From Garcia nutans (Eukaryota; Streptophyta; Magnoliopsida; Malpighiales; Euphorbiaceae), in assembly GCA_947685225.1 (NCBI GenBank), contig CANTUV010000035.1, forward strand, positions 7,501-71,500: DNA of 64,000 nt, given 5' to 3'. How positions within the stretch are numbered: the stretch's first letter is position 1; the number at the start of each line of letters is the position of its first letter. The notes beneath the pieces were generated by a model. That model was not told where the DNA came from. It ran no database searches and worked only from the letters and a program-made list of their open reading frames with translations. This document shows, piece after piece, positions 24,801 through 37,366 of this stretch. Both the position numbers and the translations under genes were made by a program.

Positions 24801-27800
24801 GACATCATACCAAATGGCTGGTGAGCAAAAAACAAATTGTGCAGAAGACTCAACCCAATTTAAATCCCCGAGCTGCAATGGGCCCTATAGACCCTATAGC
24901 AACCAAGAGAAAGGTTATGCAAGCAACAACAACGAGGCTGATTAACAGGATTTGGGGGGAATATTACTCAAATTACTCGCCAGAGGATCTGAAAGATGAA
25001 ACTAATTGCGAAGCAAAAGAGGATGATGAAGTTGAGGAGCAAGAGGAAAATGAAGATGATGCTGAAGAGGAGAAGATATTAGCTTCAGAGAAAACACAAA
25101 AATCTTGCTTAGTGCCATTACGAACTAAATCATTCTCTTCAAAGGATGAAATACAATGGGATGGGAATCCTGTATGCAAAACACATTCTGGTGAAACTGT
25201 TTATAAACATGCCATTGTTCATGGAGAGTTTATTGCTGTGGGAGGTGCTGTCTTAATGGAGGTTGATGAATCAAATGAAATTCCTGCAATCTATTTTGTA
25301 GAATACATGTTTGAAACATCAGATGGCATCAAAATGTTTCATGGGAGAATGATGCAGCTAGGATCTCAGACAGTTCTTGGCAATGCTGCCAATGGGAGGG
25401 AGGTTTTCTTAAGAAATGAGTGCATGAATTATGAGTTGCAGGATGTTAAACAGACAGCCATCCTGGAAGTTAGGAAAATGCCATGGGGACACCAACACAG
25501 GAAAGATAATGCAAATGCTGATAAAATTGATAGAGCAAGAGCAGACGATAGGAAAATCAAAGGAATGCCGCTAGAATATTACTGTAAGAGTTTGTACTGC
25601 CCAGAGAGGGGTGCATTTTTCAGCCTCCCTTTTGATACAATGGGTCTTGGTTCTGGTGTCTGCCACTCTTGCAAAGTAAAAGAAGCTGAAGTGGAAAAGA
25701 ATATTTTCAAACTGAATTCTTCTAGGACTGGATTTGTACACATGGGAACTGAGTATTCTGTTCATGATTTTGTCTATGTAAGCCCTCATCATTTCACCAC
25801 TGAAAGGGAAACTGAAACTTTTAAGGGTGGAAGGAATGTAGGTTTGAAGGCTTATGTTGTTGGCCAGTTGCTGGAGATCATTGTCCCAAAGGAACCAAAA
25901 CAAGCTGAAGCAAGATCCACCCAGGTTAAGGTTCGGAGATTTTTTAGACCAGAGGACATCTCATCAGAGAAGGCATATTGTTCAGATATTCGTGAGGTAA
26001 AACTCATAAAAAATATTTTTATGTTGTGTTATTAGACATGTTAGTTTCCTAGATTTCTTATCATACTTCATCATTTTCGTTTTCAAATCTCATAAATCCA
26101 CAAGTTCAGATATGAAGAGTTCTGTGGCTTAAAATTTTCAGATCTATTACAGTGAAGAAACACATCTTATATCTGTCGAGACTATTGAGGGGAAATGTAA
26201 AGTCAAAAAGAAAAGTGATATCCCTACGTGTAGTGCTGTTTCAATCTTTGATCATATTTTCTTTTGTGAGCATCTTTATGATCCTTCTAAAGGGTCCTTC
26301 AAGCAGGTATGTCTCATTTCTATATAACAATATATGTTAACTATTGCGATGAGCTCATGGGTTAATTTATTTAAAGCCACTTCATATCTTCAAATTGGTC
26401 TCCTTGACGAGTATGTGCTCCATAAAAAGACTACAATCAGTGAGCTATAAATAATCTTTCAAATACTTTTTTGTGCAGTTACCAGTTCATATCAAATTAA
26501 GGTACTCAACTGGGGCTGGAGAAAGTGATGCTGAATCTAGGAAGAGGAAGGGTAAGTGCAAAGAGGGAGAGGACGAAGTTGAAAAGCAAAGACAAGGATC
26601 TGAGCAGAGAAGTTTGGCCACATTGGATATTTTTGCTGGTTGTGGTGGCTTGTCAGAGGGATTGCATCAAGCTGGTGACCATCTGATTTCTTTGTATTTG
26701 ACAAATCAAGTAACATGCTTATCTATGGTTAAAGAACCTGATGATTGACTATCAGCGGCTATCATCCTTGCAGGTGTCTCATCAACCAAGTGGGCTATTG
26801 AATATGAAGAGCCTGCTGGAGAAGCATTTAAGCTCAATCATCCAGAGTCATTGGTGTTTATTAATAATTGCAATGTGATCCTTAGGTAAGTGTTTGTATT
26901 GTGATCTTAACTTTCCCTGTCCTCCACTCAATTTTAGTTGACGGCTTTTGGGTTGTATTGCAGGGCTGTAATGGAAAAATGTTTGGATACTGATGACTGT
27001 ATCTCAACTCCTGAGGCTATAAAATTGGCTGCATCACTTGATGAGAAAGTAAAAAATGATTTGCCACTACCAGGACAGGTGGATTTCATCAATGGGGGCC
27101 CTCCATGTCAAGTATGTACAATTTCTGGTCTTTTATATATTTATTAAACCTTCTGGTATTCGTGGGTTGCAAAAAGAAAAGTAACCTTTCTTTGCAGGGT
27201 TTTTCTGGAATGAATAGGTTTAGTCAAAGCATTTGGAGTAAAGTTCAGTGTGAAATGATCTTAGCATTTTTATCCTTTGTTGACTACTTTCGACCAAAGT
27301 ATTTCCTCCTAGAGAATGTAAGGACTTTTGTGTCTTTCAATAAAGGACAGACGTTCCGTTTAACCTTGGCTTCACTCCTTGAGATGGGTTATCAGGTAGA
27401 TTTTGCGGCAAGTAAAATCATCACGTTCTTTAATTTCTCATGCATCATGATGAATTACTGCATTTCAATTTGTGCATTTATACATTTGTAACTGGTTTTA
27501 ACTAGGTGAGGTTTGGTATACTGGAAGCGGGAGCATATGGAGTTTCTCAGTCACGTAAACGAGCATTCATATGGGCAGCCTCTCCTGAAGAGATATTACC
27601 AGAGTGGCCTGAACCAATGCACGTTTTTGCTGCTCCAGAATTGAAAATCACATTGTCCGAAAATTTACAATATGCTGCTGCTCGAAGTACTGCTAGTGGT
27701 GCCCCTTTCCGAGCTATAACTGTCAGAGATACCATTGGTGATCTCCCCGCTGTTGGAAATGGTGCCTCTAAGACAACTTTGGAGGTACATAGGATAAAAA

Positions 27801-28594
27801 AATGTCTCAGAGAAATTGCTTTTCACCAAGTAATATACAGGTCACGTGTTATTTATTTTTGTTTTGCAGTATAAAAATGATCCTATCTCATGGTTTCAAA
27901 ATAAAATTCGAGGGGACACAATCGTCTTGACCGACCATATATCAAAAGAAATGAATGAGTTGAATTTGATTAGGTGTCAGAAAATTCCAAAGCGGCCAGG
28001 CGCAGACTGGCGTGACCTTCCAGATGAAAAGGTAATATAGTTGTGTGTGTGTGTATAATCTTCTGTTATTGGAATCATCGAGCTCCCCACTCATCTGATT
28101 TTGAATGTTATGATATGCAGGTTAAATTGTCAACTGGGCAAATTGTTGATCTGATACCATGGTGCCTACCAAATACAGCTAAGCGGCACAATCAGTGGAA
28201 GGGGCTTTTTGGAAGGTTGGATTGGGAAGGGAACTTCCCAACTTCAATAACAGATCCTCAACCAATGGGTAAGGTGGGGATGTGCTTTCATCCTGACCAG
28301 GAAAGGATTCTCACAGTTCGTGAATGCGCCCGATCTCAAGTATGTGAACCCTCCTAGTCAATTCAAATTGGCCTTTTTTTTCTTCTTTTTTTTCTATTCG
28401 AAGTGGACATTATAAAAGTGGCCTGTCTATAGTTATTCTTCTTTTTCATGTTTCATTTTCAGGGATTTCCAGATAGCTACAAGTTTGCTGGTAACATCCA
28501 ACACAAGCACCGGCAAATTGGAAATGCTGTTCCTCCCCCATTAGCTTTTGCACTGGGGTTAAAACTCAAGGAGGCCATAGAAAGGAAGATCTAA
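21897..28594 (+). CDS. MET1: MET1-type maintenance DNA (cytosine-5) methyltransferase, intact
   Basis: Twelve exons: 21897-21957, 22703-24203, 24484-25996, 26142-26306, 26479-26674, 26774-26885, 26964-27111, 27198-27395, 27506-27784, 27870-28031, 28121-28339 and 28463-28594. They total 4,686 bases, or 1,561 residues, the usual size for plant MET1. The order is a basic lysine-rich N-terminus, two replication-foci (RFTS) domains (exon 2 and the exon 2/3 junction), an acidic stretch (about 25,000-25,080), two BAH domains (exon 3) and the C5 methyltransferase core. Motif I is DIFAGCGGLSEG, motif IV is GGPPCQGFSGMNR with the catalytic Cys at the exon 7/8 junction, then ENVR, QSRKRAF and GNAVPPPLA. 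The enzyme copies CG methylation onto the new strand after replication, in the nucleus. I saw no stop or frameshift. All introns are GT-AG. The start is the first ATG followed by a GT donor in the correct phase. Its position some 16 kb from the telomere array is unusual. Confidence 0.96.
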
Positions 28595-28803
28595 ATAGTG
28601 GAAAAGTGTAATATAATATTGAGGAAATTACACCAGATACTACATTTCAATCTTTATTTTCAATTTTATTATCCTTAATTATTTTTCACTTCTAACCTTT
28701 TAATTTTTTATTTTTACTTATTTATATTTCTTTTTTTTTCTAAAATACGGTCTTCCTCTTTTCTTTACTTTTTACGTTTTTTTTTTGTCATCAGCTGCTG
28801 CTC

Positions 28804-29709
28804 TGCATCTTCATCCTCTTCATTTTTTTTTTAATTTTATTTATATTTTTTCTTCTTTCTTCATCCTCCAATTTGTTTCTTCATCCTTCAATGGCAAATG
28901 AAATTTTGAAGCACCCTTGGCTTTTATATTTATGTACATCAAATTTTTATTGAATTTTTGAAGAATTTATTACTGATTTTGCTATATTTACATTTAATTC
29001 AAAACTCATCTTGTGTATAAGATCGGAATCAATTTTTTTCCTATTTTTGGTTAAAATTCATTTTTACAAGCGAAGTTCTAGCTATGCAAATCTCTATCTT
29101 TTTAATTATAGTCTAGTTACAAAACTGTCAAATATCATTTTTGAATAAATTTCACAAAAGAGGTCATGAAATTTAGTATTTTTTGCAGATATAGTGGATG
29201 AATTATATTTGATTTTTGTTTAATTGTGGTATTCGGTTTGCCATTAGCATTAAAATATATTTGCATCTTCATCCTTTTCTTTTTTTTTAAATTTATGAAC
29301 GTTTTTTCTTCTTTCTTTATTCTCCAATCTGTTTCTTCATTCTCCAATGGCAAACGAAGTTCTAGAGCATCCTTAGCTTTCATATTCATATACGTTAAAT
29401 TCTTATCGAATTTTTGAAGGATTTATTACTATTTTTGCTATATTTATATTTAACCAAAAACTCTCGTTGTGTATAAGATCAAAATCATTTTTTTTTTCTA
29501 TTTTTTGCTTTGAATTCATTTTTACAGACGAAGTTTTAGCTGTGCAAATTTCTACCATTTCAATTATAGTCTAGTTGCAAAACTATCAAATATCATTTTT
29601 GAATAAATTTCACAAAAGAGGTGTCACAGAGTTTAGTATTTTTGCAGATATAGTGGATGAATTGTATTTAATTTTTGTTTAATTGTAGTATTTAGTTTGC
29701 CATTAGTAT
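28804..29709 (+). repeat. Tandem duplication, two units of about 458 bp
   Basis: Unit 1 runs from TGCATCTTCATCC at 28804 and unit 2 from the same motif at 29262. Later landmarks keep the spacing: GCAGATATAGTGGATGAATT recurs 459 bases apart, at 29185 and 29644. The two units are clearly related but carry scattered substitutions and small indels. The copies are therefore not recent. Confidence 0.85.
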
Positions 29710-30292
29710 TAAAATTTAGTCGCAATAGTTAACATGATATTAAAATAGGTTTTTTTATTTGATGAAATTCATGCATGAATATGATATTATGATAATGCAA
29801 GGAAAAAAATTAAAAAGGATGCCTTTTTGCACTATTAGCCTATGAAATTAGATTCCTAAATAACTTTTCAGTGAAATCGATTAATATGTCATTGTGAAGT
29901 TAATCCATATGGTGATGAAAGTTGAGTTCCACTATCTCATACTAATTTGATCTATCTCATACTAATTTGATAATTCATCGATAACACATTAATTATTTAT
30001 TGTAATTAGAGATTTTTTTTGTCAATAAAAAATAAACTTGATCTGACAATTAAAATTTTATGAAAGCAAATGTATTTATCTATGAAGCATTTTTTTTTAA
30101 TTGTATCCATAAAGCAATTTCATTTCCAATATGTATGTATGTATAAATATAAAAGCTTTTGATTATATCTGTCAACGCATGGCTGGACCAAAAAGATACA
30201 TTTGTTTGTATTATTCATTTTTGAAGGTGGATTCAGGAGGGCAATTGGTAAACTAGAATATGAAAGACGTAGTGTGTATACTTAAGCAATTA

Positions 30293-30432
30293 AACATATA
30301 AATGACTAAAGAATAAATAATAATAATATATCGTGGGTATATTACAAATTAAATAATTAAAGAATAACAATAAATGACTAAAGAATAAATAATAATAATA
30401 TATCAACATATAAATGACTAAAGAATAAATAA
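30293..30432 (+). repeat. Short tandem copies of an AATGACTAAAGAATAAATAA motif
   Basis: Three near-identical copies of a motif of about 36-40 bases begin near 30293, 30369 and 30405, separated by short AT-rich spacers. Confidence 0.75.
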
Positions 30433-30713
30433 TTTTATATATTTTAACTAAAAATAACAATATATATGTATATATATAATAATATATTGGTATATATGGG
30501 TATATATTGGTATAATATATGGGTATATATAATATATTGATATATATTATATATACTTTAACTAAAAATAATAATATATGTGTGTATATATACTTTAACT
30601 GGAGAATAATAGTATATGACAGTATATTGATATATGTGGATATATGTTGATATATGTGGATATATTAGATGTACTTTAACTAAAAATAATAATATATATG
30701 CGTATAGTGGATA

Positions 30714-31785
30714 TTCTTCGTACTTGTAACTTTAATGATTCAAGGAGGCTTTCAGATAGGTATATGAAGGTATATGAATTTTAAACTTGCATATTCTGAC
30801 ATATATTTTTCATACCTATAATGATTTAAGGAGACTTTCATATAGGTATATAAAGGTATATGAATCATATATCTACATATACCTACATATAGACTTTTAA
30901 TTAGTATATCTTCAGTCTTTTTGTCAATCTTATAAATATATATATAATGCTATATTTCTTTTTGTATAAGTACATTCTTATAGAAGTGATATTAAATATT
31001 TCAATAGAGTAGTTATTGAAATAGGTATATATAGATATATTATACATAAACCTTTATATATTAAAAATAATAATATATATATTTTTTATCTTTTGAAATT
31101 CATTATTGTATTAACTTTTAAACAATATATAATCTGATATATATAAAATACCTATATATAATAATAAATAATAATTTTTATAGTGATATTCTTTTTTTAC
31201 TAATATAGGCATATGAAGATATATGAATACCTATATATACCTATATATATTCTTTATATCTGTAATTTTAATGATTTAATGAGGCTTTTATATAAGTATA
31301 TGAAGATATATAAATCTTATACTTATATATAATTATATATATTCTTCATACCTATAACTTTAATAATTTAATGAAGCTTTCATATATGTATATGAAGGTA
31401 TATGAATCATATACTTATATATACTTATATATACATTTTTATTTAGTATATCTTCAGCCTTTTTTGTCAATGTTGTGAATGTATATAATGCTAAATTTCT
31501 ATTTGTCCAAATATATTTTTGCAGAAGTGATCTTAAATATTTTAATAAAGTAGTTATTGAAAATAAGTAGATGTAGGTATATAGTACATATACCTTCATA
31601 TATTAAAATAATAACAGGTATATATTTTATCTTTTAAAATACATTGCTGTATTAACTTGTAACAATCATCTTATTTAATTAAATCTGTCTCATAAAATGA
31701 TACATCATACACATATATATATGATATATTTATTTTAGTATATTTCTATAAGTTTTTTATTATGCAATTGTTGTCCATATTTGCT
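30714..31785 (+). repeat. Higher-order tandem duplication, about 536 bp
   Basis: A 95-base subunit (CCTATAACTTTAATGATT-like start, then GGTATATGAAGGTATATGAA) occurs at about 30714, 30809, 31250 and 31345. The intervals are 95, 441 and 95 bases, so two short units plus a longer tail form one repeat of about 536 bases. The tails match too: AGTATATCTTCAG, then AGTAGTTATTGAAA, then TGTATTAACTT. The end of unit 2 is approximate. Confidence 0.75.
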
Positions 31786-33310
31786 ACATTTATTGTTACT
31801 CTCTCATGCCATTTTTTTGTCTTTTTTTTAGATCTTTCAGCCTTGACTTTAAATTTTAGTAGTAGTACTGTAATTCTTTTTATTTATTTAGTATAATTCA
31901 TGTATTTTGATTTGCAATTGGAAAAATAATTTATGCATAAGTTTAAAGAAATATTTTTTTTAAATGCATTACTTGCATCTATGAATATGCTTCATATACC
32001 ATCATATACTGAGTTACAGAGAGTTATATAATGATATTCATTTTAAATAAATTTTTTTAATAGGTGTATGCTTAATATATCTACACATACTAAAATTAAA
32101 AATTTTAAATTGATAAAAATGTTAAATGCATTACTCGTGTATAAGCTTATTATTCATATACTATTATATACTGATACAAAATTTATAATCTGATATTCAT
32201 TTTAGATATATATTTTATATACCTATATACACTGAAATATATATGGGTAAACTAATTTTCTTTTTAAATTTAGTATTTATATAAAAATATATGTTCTGAT
32301 AATCAATTTTTTAAACTAATATAATAGCATTATTTAAATATATTTGTATTTAAATTTTATATTTGAAATCAGAATAAATATATATCGTAGATCTAATATA
32401 TAATGATCATATAACATATTCTTTTTTTATTTATTTTTAGATATAAAATTTAATTTATTTTAATACATTTTGAATTAAAATTATCAAATTATTATCTTCT
32501 TTGTTTTCAGATTATTCACATTCTTCTTCTTCTTTTTTTTCTTCTTTTTTTTTCTTCTTTTTAAACTTTTCTTGTTTATCGATTGAATTGATATTTAGGT
32601 TTAATAAGTGAAAAAAATATATTTAATTTTGTGTTCAATAAAATTTATTTTGTTTATATTTGATAGAATATCATATTTTTATTAATAAATTAGTTAGGGT
32701 AAATATAAAAAGAAAAATATTCCACTATATTTTTTAAAATGAAAGTTAATTTTAGATTAATTTTGTAATTACCCCTAAAATATTTTCCCAATTACGCAAT
32801 TACTACTGCAGAATCATTGATCTTAAGCAGGATAGACTGCAGATTATGTTCCATTTATTGCTCTGGTAGTTCTTGGGTTCAGCATTTCTTTTCCATTTTT
32901 TTTTATACGTATAATGTGAAAATCTATTTTTTGGAACCATATTGCTTACAATTTCTTTATTTTTTTATAACAATAGTAATAATGAAAATCTAAATTAGCA
33001 ATCAAGAATTAAGAAATTGTAAATATTTCAATTACATAATCAAAATTGCCCAAATGGCAGAAAAAAAATTCAGATTAAGATAAATTAGAAAATAAATTAA
33101 TCGATTTCAGCTTTAGGTATAATTATTAATTCTAACTTGGGTTAAAAACACAAATAATTCTGTATGAGTAATACAAACCAAGATCCTCCCCTCTAAACTA
33201 TATTCAAGGGCGAAGCTTATGCTGGCTATAAAATCCCTAAAATTAAAGAAATTAAACACAACTCAGGATGCAAAAATGAGACTGCACTGCAAATATTAGT
33301 TGACTGACAT

Positions 33311-35488
33311 TCACCTATATCGGAATTTGGGGCGAACAGCAATTACACCTGGCCTTGCTTCATCAAAGTGATATCTGTCAGACATTGTTACTGATTACTG
33401 ATTAGTGAATAAAAAATAATGTCAATTTTTTTTATATTCTAAAAGAGATACTAAAAATCTAAAATATTCCAGAAATCAGCCAATCAATCAAGGCATGCAC
33501 ATGAAAAATATAAACAAAAGTGAGGGGGAAATGTTTCACCTGTTCTCATTGAGGAAACTTCTCACAGCTGTGGGGAGTGCAGCTTGACCCCTGCTGTGGT
33601 TGCCTACACCTGTAGAGGGGAAATAGTGATACACATCACATAATTGAAACAAAAATGAATCTGGCATTTGGATTAATGTACATAAGAAAGATTCATAATC
33701 TATAATGGTGAGAGACTCGTTGTAGTAACTACACAGCTTGGCCCAAGAAATTATGAGCATAAACACTTTATGCATATAAATTTATATTCATTGACAAAGC
33801 AAACTACCTGTTATGACTTGTAATGATGCTAATCTCTGCCTAAATCCTGTCTGTTATTTATCCAAGTTCTGAATATCCATACTGCTAAAAGGCACAAGTG
33901 ATGAACATACATTCCCATATCTGGTGCTGATTGTAATAGGAGGTACAGGCCGATTCATTGCAGGTTGGGTCTCAATTTTTTGCAGATGTTCTTTTGAGGC
34001 TTGAACAGCCTCTGCTGCATGAAGACCATGCAACTCCAATTTCCATGGATTATTTTCACCATTTCTTATACTTAAAATTTCCTTTGCTGCCTTACCGTTG
34101 AGCTTTCAACATCCGACCATTCCTTACGAGCCTTCAGTGACAGCTGTTGGGCCAAATAATGATCACCTCTCAGAAAAGCATTTGCAGCTGCCCCGGAATT
34201 CCCCGGAATGCCAACCTGGTGGATTGCATGATGCTGGAATTTTTAGTACACTAGGTTTTGGTTATCAGTTATCAAACTAACACCATAAAATTAGCATCTA
34301 TTAGGGGCAATTTTGAAAATAGTTGGAGCTAAGGAAACAGTCAACAGAAGCAAAAAGAAATGTGTTTCGCAAGTTAGAACATTTGCCATAGCTTACTAGT
34401 TAAAATGTCACCATTTCTTGGAAACTAATGTCAAACTTGTGGCATAAATACATGATTAATAACACCTAGGAAGTAGTTTTTTAATGTACAATTTGATGTG
34501 CCTTGGACCTTGCATCATGGTATTAAGAAGTTAAAAGAAATAATCATAAGTTCATGATAATAGCTTTCATGAAACAGGCATCCTAGTGCACGAGGCCATA
34601 ATGGAGTAACCTTACTATTATACTAATGATTGTGCAAATGGGAGATGCTGTTGCGTCAAATCGTTTTAAAATGGATATGTAATCATCCAGAAAATTAAAA
34701 GTACATGTCTAGATAAAAACATACACTTGTAAAGCAAGACACAGACTTCATCAGGTTAAGTGCTTTTCTTCAATGGCTCAAGTAAGCATCACCTTCTTCC
34801 CACTCAGGCTCAACAGGTAAGGATCTCAAGTGCCCCAGAATTTGTTTCATGTTCACAGCAACCTCCTCAGAGACACAGAGCCTCTGCCCACAAGCAGCAG
34901 GCACATCCTCCGTAGAGTCTTTATGATTATCTTTGAGAGTATCCTCAAGAGCTGAGCTCAGATCAGCTATCTCTAAAGCCACGTATGAGTTCTTTCCTGA
35001 AAAAAGAAAAAACTTTTTTAGTAATTAGAAAAATACTCGGTTCCCCAATTCTCCTCTGAGCTATCAGTAGAAACAATACCTTTTAACAAAGTTGTTGTCT
35101 TATCATTATCATTGTTCACGGTGGCCATGACATTCTTCATCAAACTTTTGTCAGAGGAACTGTGAAGTTCCATGAGCTTATTAAAATCAAAATCAGGTTT
35201 GTTCCCCTCAAGACCAGAACAACTAACTGGTGTCGCTTCACTGCAATCAACATTATCTGTTCTGGATGGAAGACCAGTACCAGCAGAAGGTAGGAATACA
35301 GAAGAGAAAGACTTGGAAGAAACAACATTATTGTTGGGTGAATTTCCAGTGGGACGCAAAGAGGCGGTTGGGAGGGGCGGAAAAGGATCGTCGTTAACAA
35401 CTTGTTTCTGACGCTGCTTGAGGTCAAAGGCAGCCCAACCTGGGGACTTACCTCTCGCCTGTGACTTTTTGGCATAGAAAGTGTTCAT
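33311..35488 (-). pseudogene. Smr-domain (DUF1771/Smr) protein gene, inactivated
   Basis: Five coding exons on the minus strand: 35488-35080, 34996-34727, 34187-33808, 33609-33540 and 33374-33311, plus a 5' UTR exon ending at 35637. The N-terminus KSPGWAAFDLKQRQKQ, a CUE/UBA-like stretch (ELHSSSDKS, then VNNDNDKTTTLL), a DUF1771-type helix region (NAFLRGDHYLAQQLSLKAR) and an Smr domain can be read. Smr signatures are LHGLHAAEAVQ, TGVGNHSRGQAALP and FDEARPGVIAVRPKFR. It resembles Arabidopsis At5g58720-type proteins; Smr domains are nucleic-acid nucleases in several families. The frame is broken by TGA at 34770-34772, a one-base deletion near 34104-34106 and TAA at 33854-33856. In each case the homologous sequence continues afterwards in the correct phase. 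With the missing base allowed for, the exons sum to 398 codons, which supports the model. The first part alone could still encode about 211 residues. Confidence 0.85.
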
Positions 35489-35637
35489 TTTGTGCTACTT
35501 TCTGGCGTAAGAAAAGCCTGCAATAAAAAAAAAGATGTAAACTTTGATTCGACAACTGACCAAGAAAAATCGATCATCACACAAGAATAGAAAACCCAAT
35601 CAACAATAACAACAAAAAATTAAAAGGAAGTAATACC

Positions 35638-37366
35638 TCAATCCAGATCAAACGGAAACTATTCTTCATAAAGAGGAATATAGAAGGCATAACCAAGGCG
35701 TCAATCGATCCAACAGTAACGGAAACACAAAATCAGAATTGGATACAAGTAGAGACTTGTTCGACGACGAAAAAGCGATTCCGCATCTCGCATCCATAAA
35801 TCTTTTTCTGCTTTACCTTTATCTTTTCTTTTCTCTTGCGGATAGGAGAGAAATCAAATGCAGAGAGCAGCACAGGAGGAGAATTAAATTATATATATAT
35901 ATATTATTTTTTTATTTTTTTGAGCAATTACTCTTTTCGTTTATTTAAGTATTATATAATAATAATATAGACTAAAAAATAATTATAAATTATAAATTTT
36001 ATAAAAATTTTATTTTAATTTATTTAAATATTATTTTTCATCCCTCATAATATTTATTTTCTTTTAATAATTAATAAAAATAATATTAAAATTTTTTAAT
36101 AAATATTTTTTAAAATTTTTAAAAATAATATTTAAAATAAATAAAAAAAAATATTTTTATACTGCATTTAAAATATATATATATTATTTTTTATTTACTA
36201 AGAATTATAATGAACGGTATTTAACACATATATTAATATTAGTATATATTCTAAAAAAACAAAAAAAAACCTCGCAAAAGGATAAGCCAATTAGTCACCC
36301 AAAGTTGACCTGTTAACTGAATGATAGCATAAGAGGAGTGAATCTGGAATGGGCCTTTTTAGCTCAACTTTACAGATAAACAACCAATAAGCAGCACGAG
36401 GAAAGAGGAGAGAAGATTTACAAACAAAAGGTGTCGTTATAAGCTCTGCTCCGATATACTAACTTTTAATCTCTAATGTGCATCTGTTCGTGACGATTTG
36501 AACTCGAAAATTTTGCCTTTTGTATTTCTGATGGATCATTATTTTGTTAGTCTCTGGTGGGTATTGAAATTATTTATGTAGTTACTTGTTTATTTGGGTT
36601 TTCTTTTTCAAGTTTTTTTTTACTTGCTTCCACCACTCCAATCTTTCTTTCTGTTTTCAAACTTTCTGATTATGGAGGATATGTTTATTCAATTATAAAA
36701 AAAAAGAAAATAATAATTAAGGCACGGGACTGGAAGATCTACTCATTCAAAGGGAAAGTGCGCCATTCCTGATGTTGGAATGGGGTGGAGCTCTACCAAA
36801 AAGCAAGCAACGACAGAAGAAAGAGGTGAGCCTTACCCGTGCTCATGCTGCTTGAAAACCACTATTCAATGTCTCGAGTAGGTCAATTGCCTTGATTAGC
36901 TTTGCTTTGCCATCTCGCCGCAACTGAATATACTGAGTCTAGGCCTCAAATTTCGACCGCATAAAATAGAACTAGCACTTTCAGGTACACCAAGGAATCC
37001 TGGGGCAATGGCAACTCAGGCGTCAACTTCACCTGCGTAGAAGCAAACTGCAACTGGTTTACGAGATGTAACCTTTCTTATACTTGATTAAGAAAATTGA
37101 TTGCCAAAACTCCCATGGGAAAGAAAAGAATAAACTGCCGTTTACATATTTTATAAAATAATCTGCATATTCATATCAGCAACCTCCACCATGATATGCT
37201 TGATTTGAATATTCTTTGCTCACTTTTATGAGTGTGGTTTTAATTTTACCTATATTTGTTTAACAGGGCAATGGCTACACGAGTTGCATTGAGCTGAGTT
37301 ATATATATATGAGAGATTTTTAAAAGGAGTCTTTTTTGCTCGCTGGATTTGATATATTTACTACCA
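35638..37366. other. Intergenic between Smr pseudogene and LCB1
   Basis: It contains a very AT-rich stretch (35,880-36,250). From about 36,360 more mixed DNA probably holds the promoter and 5' UTR (perhaps with introns) of LCB1. The two genes are divergently arranged. I see no further coding region. Confidence 0.55.

Larger units (their letters stand above)
28595..33310. other. Long AT-rich intergenic region with tandem duplications
   Basis: I see no gene in these 4.7 kb. The region begins with the MET1 3' flank, contains a 458-bp tandem duplication (28,804-29,709), then short ATA-rich repeats (30,293-30,432), a 536-bp tandem duplication (30,714-31,785) and a pyrimidine-rich CTT tract near 32,517-32,567. 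The TATA- and GGTATAT-rich middle part resembles low-complexity or decayed satellite DNA. Confidence 0.6.

Noticed and set aside
35041..35079. A 40-base intron at GTATTT in the Smr gene
   Set aside because: It is too short; the donor at 35079/35078 gives an 83-base intron, the correct phase and continuous sequence.
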